Positions 15,833 through 24,662 of a stretch of 59,554 bases of DNA are shown piece after piece. Position numbers and translations under genes: made by a program. Source of the stretch: Gemmatimonadota bacterium (GTDB lineage Bacteria > Latescibacterota > UBA2968); NCBI GenBank assembly GCA_026705765.1, contig JAPPAB010000036.1:1-59554 (forward strand), given 5' to 3'. Every line of letters starts with the position of its first letter. Position 1 is the first letter of the stretch. The notes under the pieces were generated by a model that saw only the letters and a list, made by a program, of their open reading frames with translations, was not told where the DNA came from and searched no databases.

Positions 15833-17084
15833 ATTGATCAGACATGGGAAAAGCCATAACCTCGCTTATAGAAGACGCCCCAGTAAGCAGCATAATGAGA
15901 CGATCCACCCCAAGCGCAATACCGCCAGAAGGCGGCATCCCGTATTCGAGCGCCGCGAGAAAACGCTCGTCAATCGGATAAGCCGGATTCCCCTCACGCA
16001 CGCGCTGGGCAACTTCCTCTTCCAACCGCTGGCGTTGCTCATCCGGATCGTTCAACTCTGTAAACGCATTGCACAACTCCACCCCCGCAATATAAACCTC
16101 AAAACGCTCAGCCAGATCTGGCGCACTGGACTTGCGTTTGGCAAGCGCAGCCATCGGCGCGGGATAATCGTACAAAATCGCGGGCTTTTGCACACCCAGA
16201 TGTGGCTCAACCCGATCGAGAAAAACCTTAAAAAACGCGACATCTGGCGGATCGTCCTCATCAACCGTCGCATGCCCTGCCTGCCTGATAAAAGCACCCG
16301 TCTCCAAATACGGATCGGCAGTAATACCCGCATAGCGCAACATCGATTCCCGCACAGAAAGACGCTCCCACGGCGGCGTCAGATCAACCGCGTACTCACC
16401 CGTCCGCACAACAGGCTCTCCATATAAATCTGTCGCGAGACCGGCAATCAGATACTCGGTATCCACCATAATCTCCGTATAATCCGCGAACGCGCGATAC
16501 CACTCCAGCATCGTAAACTCCGGCGTATGCATCCTGCCAACAGGCTCGTGCCGAAACACCTTGCAAACCTGGTATATCCGTTCAAATCCTCCCGCAAGAA
16601 GACGTTTCATCGCATACTCAGGCGACGTATGCAGATAAAACTGACGCATCTCATACATCGTCTGAAACGCCTCGAGATGCGGCTCCATACCCGGTTGCGG
16701 CACCATCAGAGGGGTCTCAACCTCAACAAAACCCTTCTCATCAAAAAAGCGGCGAATCCCCGCGATAATTTTGGCGCGCTTGCGCAAATTTGCCTGCACG
16801 CTCTGGGTTAAAGGCACCGCGCCATCGCGCGACGGCACCAGCACCCGCAGCACTGTACCATAAAAAACATCGCCTTCAAGACGCCCCTCAACCTCCACAA
16901 TATCTCCAGTCCTTGCCTCATCCGCAGTATTAAAACCCAGACGCACCGAACCCGTCTCATCGGAAAGCGAATCTCGCTCTACAAGCCGCCCGGCCACAAC
17001 CGCAAACGCACCCGACTGAAGTTCACAGATCCGATGCGTACGCTTACACCGCGCGGGATAATGGGGGGATGGATACTCGCGCAT
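15831..17084 (-). CDS. epmA: EpmA/GenX-like lysyl ligase with an N-terminal OB-like extension
   Basis: 417 residues of a class II lysyl-tRNA-synthetase-like core. Motif 2 is seen in VFRHEPVGRMHTPEFTMLEWY and motif 3 in GIALGVDRLIMLL; KGFVEVETPLM marks the start of the catalytic core near residue 113. EpmA attaches beta-lysine or lysine to elongation factor P; it lacks the tRNA-binding domain of LysS. Unlike the E. coli enzyme (about 325 residues), this one has about 95 extra residues in front, with a beta-rich pattern (GRLVERD...GDIVEVEGRLEGDVFYGTVLRV) that suggests an OB fold, but it is too short to be the LysS anticodon-binding domain with its linkers. No efp or epmB is in the window. A truncated LysS-like paralogue with another role remains possible. 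Confidence 0.8.
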   Translation of the reverse strand: MREYPSPHYPARCKRTHRICELQSGAFAVVAGRLVERDSLSDETGSVRLGFNTADEARTGDIVEVEGRLEGDVFYGTVLRVLVPSRDGAVPLTQSVQANLRKRAKIIAGIRRFFDEKGFVEVETPLMVPQPGMEPHLEAFQTMYEMRQFYLHTSPEYAMKRLLAGGFERIYQVCKVFRHEPVGRMHTPEFTMLEWYRAFADYTEIMVDTEYLIAGLATDLYGEPVVRTGEYAVDLTPPWERLSVRESMLRYAGITADPYLETGAFIRQAGHATVDEDDPPDVAFFKVFLDRVEPHLGVQKPAILYDYPAPMAALAKRKSSAPDLAERFEVYIAGVELCNAFTELNDPDEQRQRLEEEVAQRVREGNPAYPIDERFLAALEYGMPPSGGIALGVDRLIMLLTGASSISEVMAFPMSDQ

Positions 17085-17195
17085 CTATATTGTCCTCGTC
17101 TCTTAATTGACAGCTAAATTCGATGTCATATATTACATGTTATTGCCTTCTTAACGCAAAAAATTTAATCTCCCACAATCCCAAAAGGACCCACC

Positions 17196-18041
17196 ATGCG
17201 CCCCTACATCTGTTGTCACAACCACATCGGACGAACCATTAACCGCGCACCCACCGTCGGACAAAACGCCCAAATGTGCTTATCCCGATTTGCCGAAACC
17301 GACATTTACGCAGCCATCTCAATGCCAACAGCCGTGGGCAGCCCAATCACCCGGGGAATACAGGACATCCGGGAACAAAACGAAGCAATAGCCCGCGCAT
17401 GCAAAAAATTTCCAGACGTATTCCCCATAGGCATGGCACTCATCGAGCCGCGATTTGGCGAACTCGGCATTGACGAAGCCGAAAAAGCCATGGACGACCT
17501 GAGCCTCGTCGGAATCGCCGGACATCCCCCGATGAAAGAAGAAATCCTCCCCATGGTAGAAGTCGCAGCCGCGCGAAACGGACTGTGCAACCTGCACTGG
17601 CACGACAACTTGATGGACCGCACCGCCCGAACATTTCCAAACGCACAATTTATCGTGCATGCCAGCACATGGGCCGCGGAAAACCTATCACAGCACGACA
17701 ACATCTGGTTCGAAGTCGTACAATACCCCGATGGACGGGGATCCACATGGGACTTCAAATGGTTCGCCGACAAAGTCGGACGCGAGCGACTCATATTCGG
17801 AGCAGACCTGCCGTATTACGACTATCGCTTCCTCCAGCGCGTAATAGAAGAAGCCGACTGCGACGACGACCTGAAAGATCGAATCGCCCATCGAAATGTC
17901 CTGGCCCTGATCAAACAATACAAACCCGACTGGACATTGCCGACGCAACCGCCTCAAGCACCTCGTGTGTACAGTCCAGACAGGCTCTGGGCCTGCAACC
18001 CGGATCAGACAGATCGGTTGACCGTAGATATCTTGCCCTGA
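17196..18041 (+). CDS. Amidohydrolase-2-family metal-dependent hydrolase
   Basis: 281 residues, with AAAAGGACC before the ATG. A TIM-barrel amidohydrolase of the COG2159 type is suggested by the N-terminal CCHNHIG (HxH-like metal site), NLHWHDN, FIVHAS and RLIFGADLPYYD with the final Asp. Members hydrolyse lactones or decarboxylate small aromatic and sugar acids. It is followed after 15 bases by an arylsulfatase gene on the same strand, so the two may work together on a sulfated natural substrate. The last ~40 residues are an unusual tail rich in Pro and Asp. Substrate unknown. Confidence 0.75.
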   Translation: MRPYICCHNHIGRTINRAPTVGQNAQMCLSRFAETDIYAAISMPTAVGSPITRGIQDIREQNEAIARACKKFPDVFPIGMALIEPRFGELGIDEAEKAMDDLSLVGIAGHPPMKEEILPMVEVAAARNGLCNLHWHDNLMDRTARTFPNAQFIVHASTWAAENLSQHDNIWFEVVQYPDGRGSTWDFKWFADKVGRERLIFGADLPYYDYRFLQRVIEEADCDDDLKDRIAHRNVLALIKQYKPDWTLPTQPPQAPRVYSPDRLWACNPDQTDRLTVDILP

Positions 18042-18056
18042 CCACTAAGGAACAAA

Positions 18057-19436
18057 ATGACTGGTAAGCGACCAAACATAATCGTATTTCTAACCGACGA
18101 CCAGGGCTATGGCGACCTGGGCATCTACGGAAACCCAGACCTGGACACACCCCACATCGACCGCATCGGACAGGAAGGACTGTGCCTGAATCAGCACTAC
18201 ACCGCATCCCCAATCTGCGCGCCAGCCCGTGCCGCTTTTTTAACCGGACGCTACAATCACCGCGTAGGCGTACTGAGCGTAGAGTCAAACCGCGGACTGG
18301 ACCGAATCGCACTCGGCGAATCCACAATCGCGGACCTATTCAAAGCAAACGGCTATGCAACGGGAATGGTGGGAAAATGGCACAACGGACTACACGACAT
18401 GCGGTATCACCCGAACAACCGGGGCTTCGATGAATTCGCGGGATTCTTAAACGGAGGGATGAATTACTGGAACTGGATCATCGAATACAACGGACAGCCG
18501 AAATGGTCAGACGGCCGGTATCTCACCGACGTATTCACACAGGACGCCATTGAATTTATCAAACGGCACAAAACAGAGCCGTTCTTTCTCTACATAGCCT
18601 ACAACGCGCCGCACGGACCACTCGAAGCGCCAGAAGAAGACATCCGCCCCTTTGAAGAAATGGAAAAATTCACCCGCGCCGTGTGCCTCACCTACGGAAT
18701 GATCCGGCGGATGGACACCGGAATCGGGCAAATTCTGGATACACTCGAACAACACGACCTGGCGGAAGACACCATCGTACTGTACACCAGCGACAACGGA
18801 CCTGTACACCTCGGCAAAGGCGAAAACGACCAGACCCGCTACAACGGACCATTTCGGGGCATGAAATACGATGTACTCGAAGGCGGAATCCGCGTACCGG
18901 GCCTGATCCGCTGGCCAGCGGGCTTGCCCAAGGGCAAGACGTATGACGGCATGCTTCATTTCACAGACTGGATGCCCACATTATTACAGGCCTGCGGAAT
19001 CGACATGCAAACGCCCTCAGACGGAATGAATGTCATGCCCGCATTACAGGGAGACCCCCAAAAACTCCCGACCAAACGATACTGGCAATTCAACCGCTAC
19101 AACCCCATCGGCACATGCAATGCCGCGATGCGGGATGGGGAATGGAAACTCTACTGGCCCCGCATTGAAGAAGCCATGCAAAAAATGAGATCGGACAATC
19201 CACCATTCCAGAAAAATCTCGAAGTACCGCATTTTCTCATGAACGTGGAAAATCCACCCGTGGAGCGGACACTATCACCACCAGGCGACCCGGAACTCTA
19301 CAATATAAAAAATGACCCGCACGAAAACATCAACCTCGCCCAACAACAGCCAGACCGCGTACACCGCATGAAACGCGAACTGGAAACGTGGTTTGAAGCC
19401 GTAGAAGCAGATCGGCGGCGCATCGCATCGTCATAA
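18057..19436 (+). CDS. Arylsulfatase-type sulfatase (formylglycine Cys type)
   Basis: 459 residues with no signal peptide, so probably cytoplasmic. The metal site NIIVFLTDDQGYGD opens the protein. The formylglycine motif C54-x-P-x-R is intact (CAPARAAFLTGR), with the downstream GKWH and SDNGP motifs of the type I sulfatase family. The Cys would be oxidised to formylglycine by an anaerobic or aerobic maturase that is not in the window. It follows the amidohydrolase by 15 bases. A palindromic terminator closes the unit. Likely removes sulfate esters from imported glycans or phenolics. Confidence 0.93.
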   Translation: MTGKRPNIIVFLTDDQGYGDLGIYGNPDLDTPHIDRIGQEGLCLNQHYTASPICAPARAAFLTGRYNHRVGVLSVESNRGLDRIALGESTIADLFKANGYATGMVGKWHNGLHDMRYHPNNRGFDEFAGFLNGGMNYWNWIIEYNGQPKWSDGRYLTDVFTQDAIEFIKRHKTEPFFLYIAYNAPHGPLEAPEEDIRPFEEMEKFTRAVCLTYGMIRRMDTGIGQILDTLEQHDLAEDTIVLYTSDNGPVHLGKGENDQTRYNGPFRGMKYDVLEGGIRVPGLIRWPAGLPKGKTYDGMLHFTDWMPTLLQACGIDMQTPSDGMNVMPALQGDPQKLPTKRYWQFNRYNPIGTCNAAMRDGEWKLYWPRIEEAMQKMRSDNPPFQKNLEVPHFLMNVENPPVERTLSPPGDPELYNIKNDPHENINLAQQQPDRVHRMKRELETWFEAVEADRRRIASS

Positions 19437-19459
19437 ATGATATCACAGATATAAACCTA

Positions 19460-19504
19460 AAATCGGTACAAATCTCAAGTTTAACTTGAAATATGTACCG
19501 ATTT
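19460..19504 (+). terminator. Long palindromic hairpin after the sulfatase
   Basis: AAATCGGTACA (19460-19470) pairs with TGTACCGATTT (19494-19504), and an inner palindrome TCAAGTT/AACTTGA (19475-19481 with 19483-19489) fills the loop. It ends in TTTGCTTATTTT. Likely terminator, possibly also a regulatory dyad for the ATPase gene that starts 48 bases later. Confidence 0.7.
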
Positions 19505-19551
19505 GCTTATTTTATCCATGAGTTACATCAACGCGAACAAGGATCAGCACC

Positions 19552-20709
19552 GTGATATTACGACAAATCGCCAGAGAATTGGCCGCGACGGCAAACGAAT
19601 TTCCCGTAGTGACAATCATCGGGCCACGCCAGGCGGGAAAAACCACATTGGCGCGCATGCAATTTCCCAACCACGCTTACGCGAACCTGGAAGCACCCGA
19701 CATACGCCTGCTTGCGACAAGCGATCCCAACGCTTTCTTCTCACAATTTCCCCCACCCGTTATCATCGACGAAATTCAGCGCGTACCCGAACTGCTCTCA
19801 ACCATCCAGGTCCTCGCTGACAGCAACCCTCAACGCGGGCAATATATACTCACGGGCAGTCATCAGTTGCGCCTTCAAGAAGCCGTTGCCCAATCCCTGG
19901 CCGGACGCACCGCCCTCTTGCGCCTGCTGCCCCTGTCGATATCAGAACTCAAAGCAACCGGTATCACACACACGCGCGACGAATTTATCTACCAGGGCTT
20001 TATGCCCCGGCTTTACAACGAAAAAATCAATCCGACTCGCCTGTACCGAAATTACTGTCAAACCTATATCGAGCGCGACATCAGACAAATGATCAATCTC
20101 AGACGCCTGACAGATTTTGAGAACTTCACGCGCCTGTTGGCTGGACGCGTCGGTCAGATTTTGAATCTGAGTTCTCTATCTAACGACGTGGGTGTGTCGA
20201 GTACCACGCTAAAAGAATGGCTCTCCGTACTCGAAGCATCGCACACCATTTTCAGGTTGAATCCCTATTTTGAAAACTTTGGTAAACGCATCATCAAATC
20301 GCCAAAAATCTATTTTATCGATGTCGGACTCGCTTCCTACTTGCTCGGCATTGAATCGCCCGCACTCGCTACCCGGGATCCACTAATCGGGAATCTCTTT
20401 GAAAACATGGTCGTTATCGAAGCCTTGAAAGCCAGACTCAACGCGGGAAAAGAGCCTGAACTCTACTTTTACCGCGACAACAAAGGCAACGAAGTAGATC
20501 TGTTATTCAGGCAAAACAGGCAGTTAATCCCCATTGAAATCAAATCGGCTATGACCTTTAATCCAGAATTTGCAAAAGGCATCGCACAATTCCAAAAAAT
20601 CGCGTCATCCGCGCAAAAAGGCCACATCATCTACGCGGGCAATCTCACACCCGAACTGTCCCATGCCAGCGTACTGCATTTTACCGACGTGGATCACATC
20701 TTTCTATAA
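19552..20709 (+). CDS. AAA+ ATPase with DUF4143 (nuclease-like) C-terminus
   Basis: 385 residues from a GTG start with AAGGAT upstream. Walker A is IIGPRQAGKTTLA (about residues 25-37) and Walker B is PVIIDEIQRVP, followed by the sensor-1-like ILTGSHQ. The C-terminal DUF4143 part contains GLASYLLGI and GNEVDLLFRQ...IPIEIKSA, a PD-(D/E)XK-like acid-Lys pattern. These ATPases are common stand-alone accessory genes with unclear roles, spread by lateral transfer. It is flanked by a palindrome upstream and a convergent gene downstream (11 bases apart). No partner gene is visible. Confidence 0.9.
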   Translation: MILRQIARELAATANEFPVVTIIGPRQAGKTTLARMQFPNHAYANLEAPDIRLLATSDPNAFFSQFPPPVIIDEIQRVPELLSTIQVLADSNPQRGQYILTGSHQLRLQEAVAQSLAGRTALLRLLPLSISELKATGITHTRDEFIYQGFMPRLYNEKINPTRLYRNYCQTYIERDIRQMINLRRLTDFENFTRLLAGRVGQILNLSSLSNDVGVSSTTLKEWLSVLEASHTIFRLNPYFENFGKRIIKSPKIYFIDVGLASYLLGIESPALATRDPLIGNLFENMVVIEALKARLNAGKEPELYFYRDNKGNEVDLLFRQNRQLIPIEIKSAMTFNPEFAKGIAQFQKIASSAQKGHIIYAGNLTPELSHASVLHFTDVDHIFL

Positions 20710-20720
20710 TCGAAGCCGCC

Positions 20721-21458
20721 CTATTCAACCGCAAAAAGCCGGTTGCGCGCTGGCAGGCTGACGATCTTCGAGAAATGGTAGATCTGCAAATCGGGATGGT
20801 CGGGATCGACCGTGGTGGGCACTTCGATCACGAAATCGGCGAAATGAGGGACATTAAAAGCCACGAAAGCCAGCATCAGGCAATCGATGAGCCGCTCGGG
20901 ACGCATCGAAAGATCCGGAAAGGCGATCGGACCCGTATCGACCTGGTAGCGGTCGTCGTCACGGCGAGTATTCATCGTCTTAACCGGGCATTCAATCAGT
21001 GCCCGAAGGCCGGTATCGTCGTTGCGGATCTCGGTCTGCGAAACCAGCGGCGCAAAGCGATACGTCTCCTCGCGGATCTCTGCGTTCGACGGCAACTCGC
21101 GAATCGTCGTGCCTTCCACAAGGTGCAGGTCGTAACCGCCGAACATCTCCGTGTACGGGCGCGTTTCCCTGTAGCGGTCACTGAGATAAGCATGGCGCCT
21201 GAAAATAAGACCGTACCCGGCGCTGAAGATCGGCAGAAAATCGTAGTTGTCCTGTATAAACAGATCCTGCTCGTGAAAGGTATTCTCGCTCTTGCATGAG
21301 GCGGTCTGGTAGAAATCATCACAGATCCCCCGCCTGTCGTCGATAACGCGGGTGCGCGACTCAATCCAGAAACGCGCCTCATTGGCGTGCCCTTTCCCGA
21401 TCAGGAACGAACGCCCGTAATCCAGCGGGATCATGTCGATTTGCGTATCGTCATTCAT
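20721..21458 (-). CDS. Conserved-looking protein of unknown function
   Basis: 245 residues that I do not recognise. No signal peptide or membrane segment is seen. Notable stretches are DDFYQTASCKSENTF, DLHLVEGTTIRELPSNAEIREE and a mainly beta-prone middle with many acidic residues. GAGGAAGACC precedes the ATG. It lies 66 bases downstream of the 2-hydroxyacid dehydrogenase gene on the same strand, so it could belong to that catabolic cluster. Codon use matches its neighbours and the frame is clean, so it is a real gene. Confidence 0.7.
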   Translation of the reverse strand: MNDDTQIDMIPLDYGRSFLIGKGHANEARFWIESRTRVIDDRRGICDDFYQTASCKSENTFHEQDLFIQDNYDFLPIFSAGYGLIFRRHAYLSDRYRETRPYTEMFGGYDLHLVEGTTIRELPSNAEIREETYRFAPLVSQTEIRNDDTGLRALIECPVKTMNTRRDDDRYQVDTGPIAFPDLSMRPERLIDCLMLAFVAFNVPHFADFVIEVPTTVDPDHPDLQIYHFSKIVSLPARNRLFAVE

Positions 21459-21524
21459 TGGTCTTCCTCTTCCGTTTGCAATTGACTACCTTCCGTCTCA
21501 GCAAGGAACTCACCATTTAACATC

Positions 21525-22514
21525 TCACTTCAAAAACCCCTGAACCCTCGGATGATCGAGCACATCGGTATTGAGCACATCCCTCGGCGTGCGACCTTCA
21601 AGCGCGTCAATAATTTGCGCCACGCAACACTCGTCAAGCCGAATAGCGGATTCCACAGTAATACCCGCGTTGTGATTGGTACAAATAATGCGGGGATGGT
21701 CTTTGTGAATCGCACGGGTCTGATTAACCGGATCATCGACCAGATAATAATAGAGCCGCTCTTCTTTAATCGCCCGGTTTATCGCCTCGTCATCCACCAG
21801 ATTGCCGCGCGAGGGATTGATCACTGAGGCGTGGGGTTTCATCGCGCAGAGCAAATCGTAGGTCACAACCGTATCATCGCCCGAAAGATGGAGAGAAATC
21901 GCATCGCACTCCTCAAAAAGGGTGCGGGGATCATCGACCACCTCGGCATCGTACTGCGCGGCGACCGCCTCAATATCCGGACGGATATCATAGACCAGCA
22001 AACGCCCAGAAGCGCCCAAAAGCGGACGCGCGCGCTCCGCCATCGCCTGACCAATTCTTCCCAGTCCCCAGATCCCCAGCGTAGAACCTTCTGCCTCATA
22101 AGTCTTGATAATCTCAAAATTCCCCGCATGGCTATTTCGGTTCAAAGTATAAACGCGCTTCAGCGCGGCCATCCACTGCGCAATCGCAAATTCGGCAACC
22201 GTAACCATATGCACGGGAGCAACCGTCACAAGAACACCGCAATCCGTTGCGCGCGGCACATCCACCTTTTCAAATCCCACACCCCAGCGCGCAACAATGC
22301 GCAAATCGCGCGCCGTGGCGTAAAACTCGGGCGTAAACACCACCGAATCTGCCAGAACACCCACCACACCCTCGGCGTGTTCGGCACCAAATTCGGTCTC
22401 ATCGTAAAATTCCACCTCCGCATAATCGCGCAACCTGTCAATCGCCCTCGTCCGCTCCTCAGATGCAAACTCGGGACCCTGCAATTTATCTGTAATAAGA
22501 ATTCTTTGAGCCAT
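21525..22514 (-). CDS. D-isomer-specific 2-hydroxyacid dehydrogenase
   Basis: 329 residues. The NAD site is GSTLGIWGLGRIGQAMAERARPL (GxGxxG near 151-156), with the catalytic Arg in NPSRGNLVDDEA and the catalytic His in TNHNAGIT, where most relatives have TPHIAG. The Glu normally between them falls in a region reading VDDPVNQ, so the acid is Asp. It probably oxidises or reduces a 2-hydroxy acid of a sugar-acid or amino-acid pathway; exact substrate cannot be told. It lies downstream of the isomerase gene in a minus-strand series, separated by 68 bases that carry a small interspersed repeat. Confidence 0.87.
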   Translation of the reverse strand: MAQRILITDKLQGPEFASEERTRAIDRLRDYAEVEFYDETEFGAEHAEGVVGVLADSVVFTPEFYATARDLRIVARWGVGFEKVDVPRATDCGVLVTVAPVHMVTVAEFAIAQWMAALKRVYTLNRNSHAGNFEIIKTYEAEGSTLGIWGLGRIGQAMAERARPLLGASGRLLVYDIRPDIEAVAAQYDAEVVDDPRTLFEECDAISLHLSGDDTVVTYDLLCAMKPHASVINPSRGNLVDDEAINRAIKEERLYYYLVDDPVNQTRAIHKDHPRIICTNHNAGITVESAIRLDECCVAQIIDALEGRTPRDVLNTDVLDHPRVQGFLK

Positions 22515-22581
22515 ATCTCCCTCTGAAATTCGTTAATGAACTGCTGCTGTCTCCTTCTCACCCTTCATCTGCCTTTCGCCT

Positions 22582-22614
22582 TTCATCTGCGTGCATCTGC
22601 GCTATCTGCGGATC
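22582..22614. repeat. Interspersed 33-bp repeat (copy 1), coding for the C-terminus of the isomerase
   Basis: A stretch built from CATCTGCG units is 30/33 identical to 55263-55295. Here it lies inside the last codons of the isomerase and encodes its final residues SADSADARR plus the stop. In the second copy it lies just past a gene. Confidence 0.7.
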
Positions 22615-23497
22615 CAATCAACGGCAACAACTTCTCGGCCGTTTTCTCCACCAGAAAAGTGTAAAATGCCTCACTCAACAGACTGCTCCCGTGATCCTGA
22701 ATAAATTTTAGCTCCTCGGGTGTAATATCAACGGGATTGGTCTCCACCGCATTGGGATATTCATTCGCAGGCGTCCGGTCAATCGGCGCGACAAACTCCA
22801 CCGTAAGCGCACCATCATAACCCACCTCTTTGAGCGTCGCCACCAACTTTGCCCAATCCCAGTTCCCCAGCCCACACGCCATGCGGTTGTTATCCGCCAC
22901 ATGAAAATCCACCAGCCTGTCGCCGGCATCTCGGATAGCTTGATACGGGTCTGCCTCTTCGATATTGATATGAAAAGCATCTAAACACACCCCGCAATTC
23001 GCACCCGTCGCCTCTGATAGGGCAAGCGCCTGAGCCCCCCGGGTAATAAAATACGTCTCAAACCGATTGATGGGTTCAATAGCGAGGCGAACCCCCTCTC
23101 TTTCGGAATGATCGTAAACCTCCTGCATGCCCGCCACAGCCCATTCCCATTCCTCATCGGGCGTGGCATCCGGTTCGATTTTCCCCACAGTAGCAGGCAC
23201 CACAGTCAGCTCATACCCATCGAGTTCCTTAACCATCGTAACACAGTCCTTGACGTACTGCACGGATTGTGCCCGAATCCCCGCATCTTTGGCCAACATA
23301 TTGCGGTCACCCATCATCAACGTCACCGCCCCCCAGCAGCGGATATTGTACTCATTGAGCAAAGCACGCACCTCTGACGTATCATACCGCTCGGGTTCAC
23401 CGCTAAGCTCAATACTCTCGTACCCAAATTTTGCCAACCGCTCAAGCGTGACTTCGAGAGACTCCGACCGCATCCAATTGTGCATAGACAAATGCAT
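22583..23497 (-). CDS. Sugar-phosphate isomerase/epimerase-like (xylose-isomerase TIM barrel)
   Basis: 304 residues. The fold is marked by KFGYESIELSGEP and the metal ligands E (LAIEPINRFE), D (CLDAFHINIEE), H (VDFHVADN) and E (LTVEFVAP), the E-D-H-E set of tagatose-3-epimerase-like enzymes. They interconvert keto sugars or inosose-type polyols. The ATG at 23497 overlaps the TGA of the dioxygenase gene in TGATG and has GGGAGG upstream, so translation is coupled. The final nine residues are encoded by an interspersed repeat and may be a recent extension. Confidence 0.87.
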   Translation of the reverse strand: MHLSMHNWMRSESLEVTLERLAKFGYESIELSGEPERYDTSEVRALLNEYNIRCWGAVTLMMGDRNMLAKDAGIRAQSVQYVKDCVTMVKELDGYELTVVPATVGKIEPDATPDEEWEWAVAGMQEVYDHSEREGVRLAIEPINRFETYFITRGAQALALSEATGANCGVCLDAFHINIEEADPYQAIRDAGDRLVDFHVADNNRMACGLGNWDWAKLVATLKEVGYDGALTVEFVAPIDRTPANEYPNAVETNPVDITPEELKFIQDHGSSLLSEAFYTFLVEKTAEKLLPLIGSADSADARR

Positions 23498-24318
23498 CAA
23501 TAACCTCCCTGAACAATAATATCCGGCGTATTTTCAACGCGCCCCCACCAGAGCGCCATATCAAAAGTGGGATCTCCCGTGAGAAAACGCCAGAACTTGA
23601 TGCGATTCATAAGCTCAATGCGATGGCGTTGCCCGTGCCAGGGAATCTTCTGATTGAGTGATTGTTTAACCTCGGGACTATCGAGATCATCCGTATTCCA
23701 CAAACGCTGCTGCCGAACCGTGGGATTCAGGCGCAGCTTAAACATATACCGGTCCCTATCCGTAAAATTGCTCCGCGCCGAATGCCATATATTCGTATGC
23801 CAGAAAAACATCGTCCCCGCCTCACAAACCGCCTGCACCTGCCCGATGATATTCTGATAGCGCTTAATCTCAGCTTCGTGAACCCGGCGAAATTGCGTAC
23901 CCGGCACAAAAAGCGTACCCCCACTTTCCAGCGGCGTATCCTCTGGAAAAAAGGAAATCTGAATATCGAAATGCAAATCGCGAACATCGTATTCGGCATC
24001 CTGATGCAAATTGGCACCCTTGCGCGTATTTGCCGGCGTAAGATGCGCCGCGTGGTGATCGTATCGCGGGTTGGGACCCACCAGACTGTGAATAATCGCT
24101 GCCACCTTGGGCAGACGAAAAACCTTGCCAATAGCTTCATCGGGCCAGGCCTCGCTAAACGGCGAGCCCATCGGAGCGCGGCGTCTGAGCTTGCCCGTAC
24201 TCATCTCTTCATGTGCAGCTTCGCAGAGTTCGCGCGGCACCAGATTGTCAAAACGCAGAAAACCCGTACTTGCAAACTGCGCCATTTCCACAGACGTAAG
24301 CAAAAGATTCTTATCCAT
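23497..24318 (-). CDS. Phytanoyl-CoA dioxygenase-family Fe(II)/2-oxoglutarate enzyme
   Basis: 273 residues. The iron site is H105-x-D107 (NLHQDAEYD) with the distal His in WHSAR (H179), and RDRYMFKLR provides the probable 2-oxoglutarate Arg. The motif ESGGTLFVPGTQFR is typical of the PhyH family. Substrates range from fatty acyl-CoA to small secondary metabolites. Its first eight bases overlap the end of the 96-residue gene upstream (ATGGATAA), and its stop overlaps the isomerase start. This tight three-gene order suggests one pathway. Substrate unknown. Confidence 0.88.
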   Translation of the reverse strand: MDKNLLLTSVEMAQFASTGFLRFDNLVPRELCEAAHEEMSTGKLRRRAPMGSPFSEAWPDEAIGKVFRLPKVAAIIHSLVGPNPRYDHHAAHLTPANTRKGANLHQDAEYDVRDLHFDIQISFFPEDTPLESGGTLFVPGTQFRRVHEAEIKRYQNIIGQVQAVCEAGTMFFWHTNIWHSARSNFTDRDRYMFKLRLNPTVRQQRLWNTDDLDSPEVKQSLNQKIPWHGQRHRIELMNRIKFWRFLTGDPTFDMALWWGRVENTPDIIVQGGY

Positions 24319-24601
24319 TCATCGCCTCCATTTTTTCCAGGACAAATTCAAAATCGAGATAATCGTTTTCGTATTCGCGCCCAACTTGCGGTGCTTTGAT
24401 AAAAGGCACCTGAATAACGCGCCAGCCATCGCGCATCGCATCCAGCACAGAATTATAAGGCGGCTCGGCATCCTCACCTGCAGCTTCAAACGTCTCATCG
24501 GTCGTGCCATCGTAAAGTGACCAACCAACAACTTCGCTCTCCAAACTGGAATTGCCCAGATAGAGAAAGAGTAACTTTTGTCTTAATTGTGTTTCAGCCA
24601 T
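24311..24601 (-). CDS. Small acidic protein of the dioxygenase operon
   Basis: 96 residues, not recognised. It is acidic, with AEPPYNSVLDAMRDGWRVIQVP and a C-terminal EYENDYLDFEFVLEKME, and has no membrane segment. GAGGAGGGCG lies just before the ATG at 24601. Its stop overlaps the start of the dioxygenase gene by eight bases, so it is the first gene of that operon. It could be a small partner or regulator of the dioxygenase. Confidence 0.78.
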   Translation of the reverse strand: MAETQLRQKLLFLYLGNSSLESEVVGWSLYDGTTDETFEAAGEDAEPPYNSVLDAMRDGWRVIQVPFIKAPQVGREYENDYLDFEFVLEKMEAMNG

Positions 24602-24662
24602 TCACGCCCTCCTCATTCTGAAATGAATATACGGCATACAACAAAAATTTGTCCATATTGAT

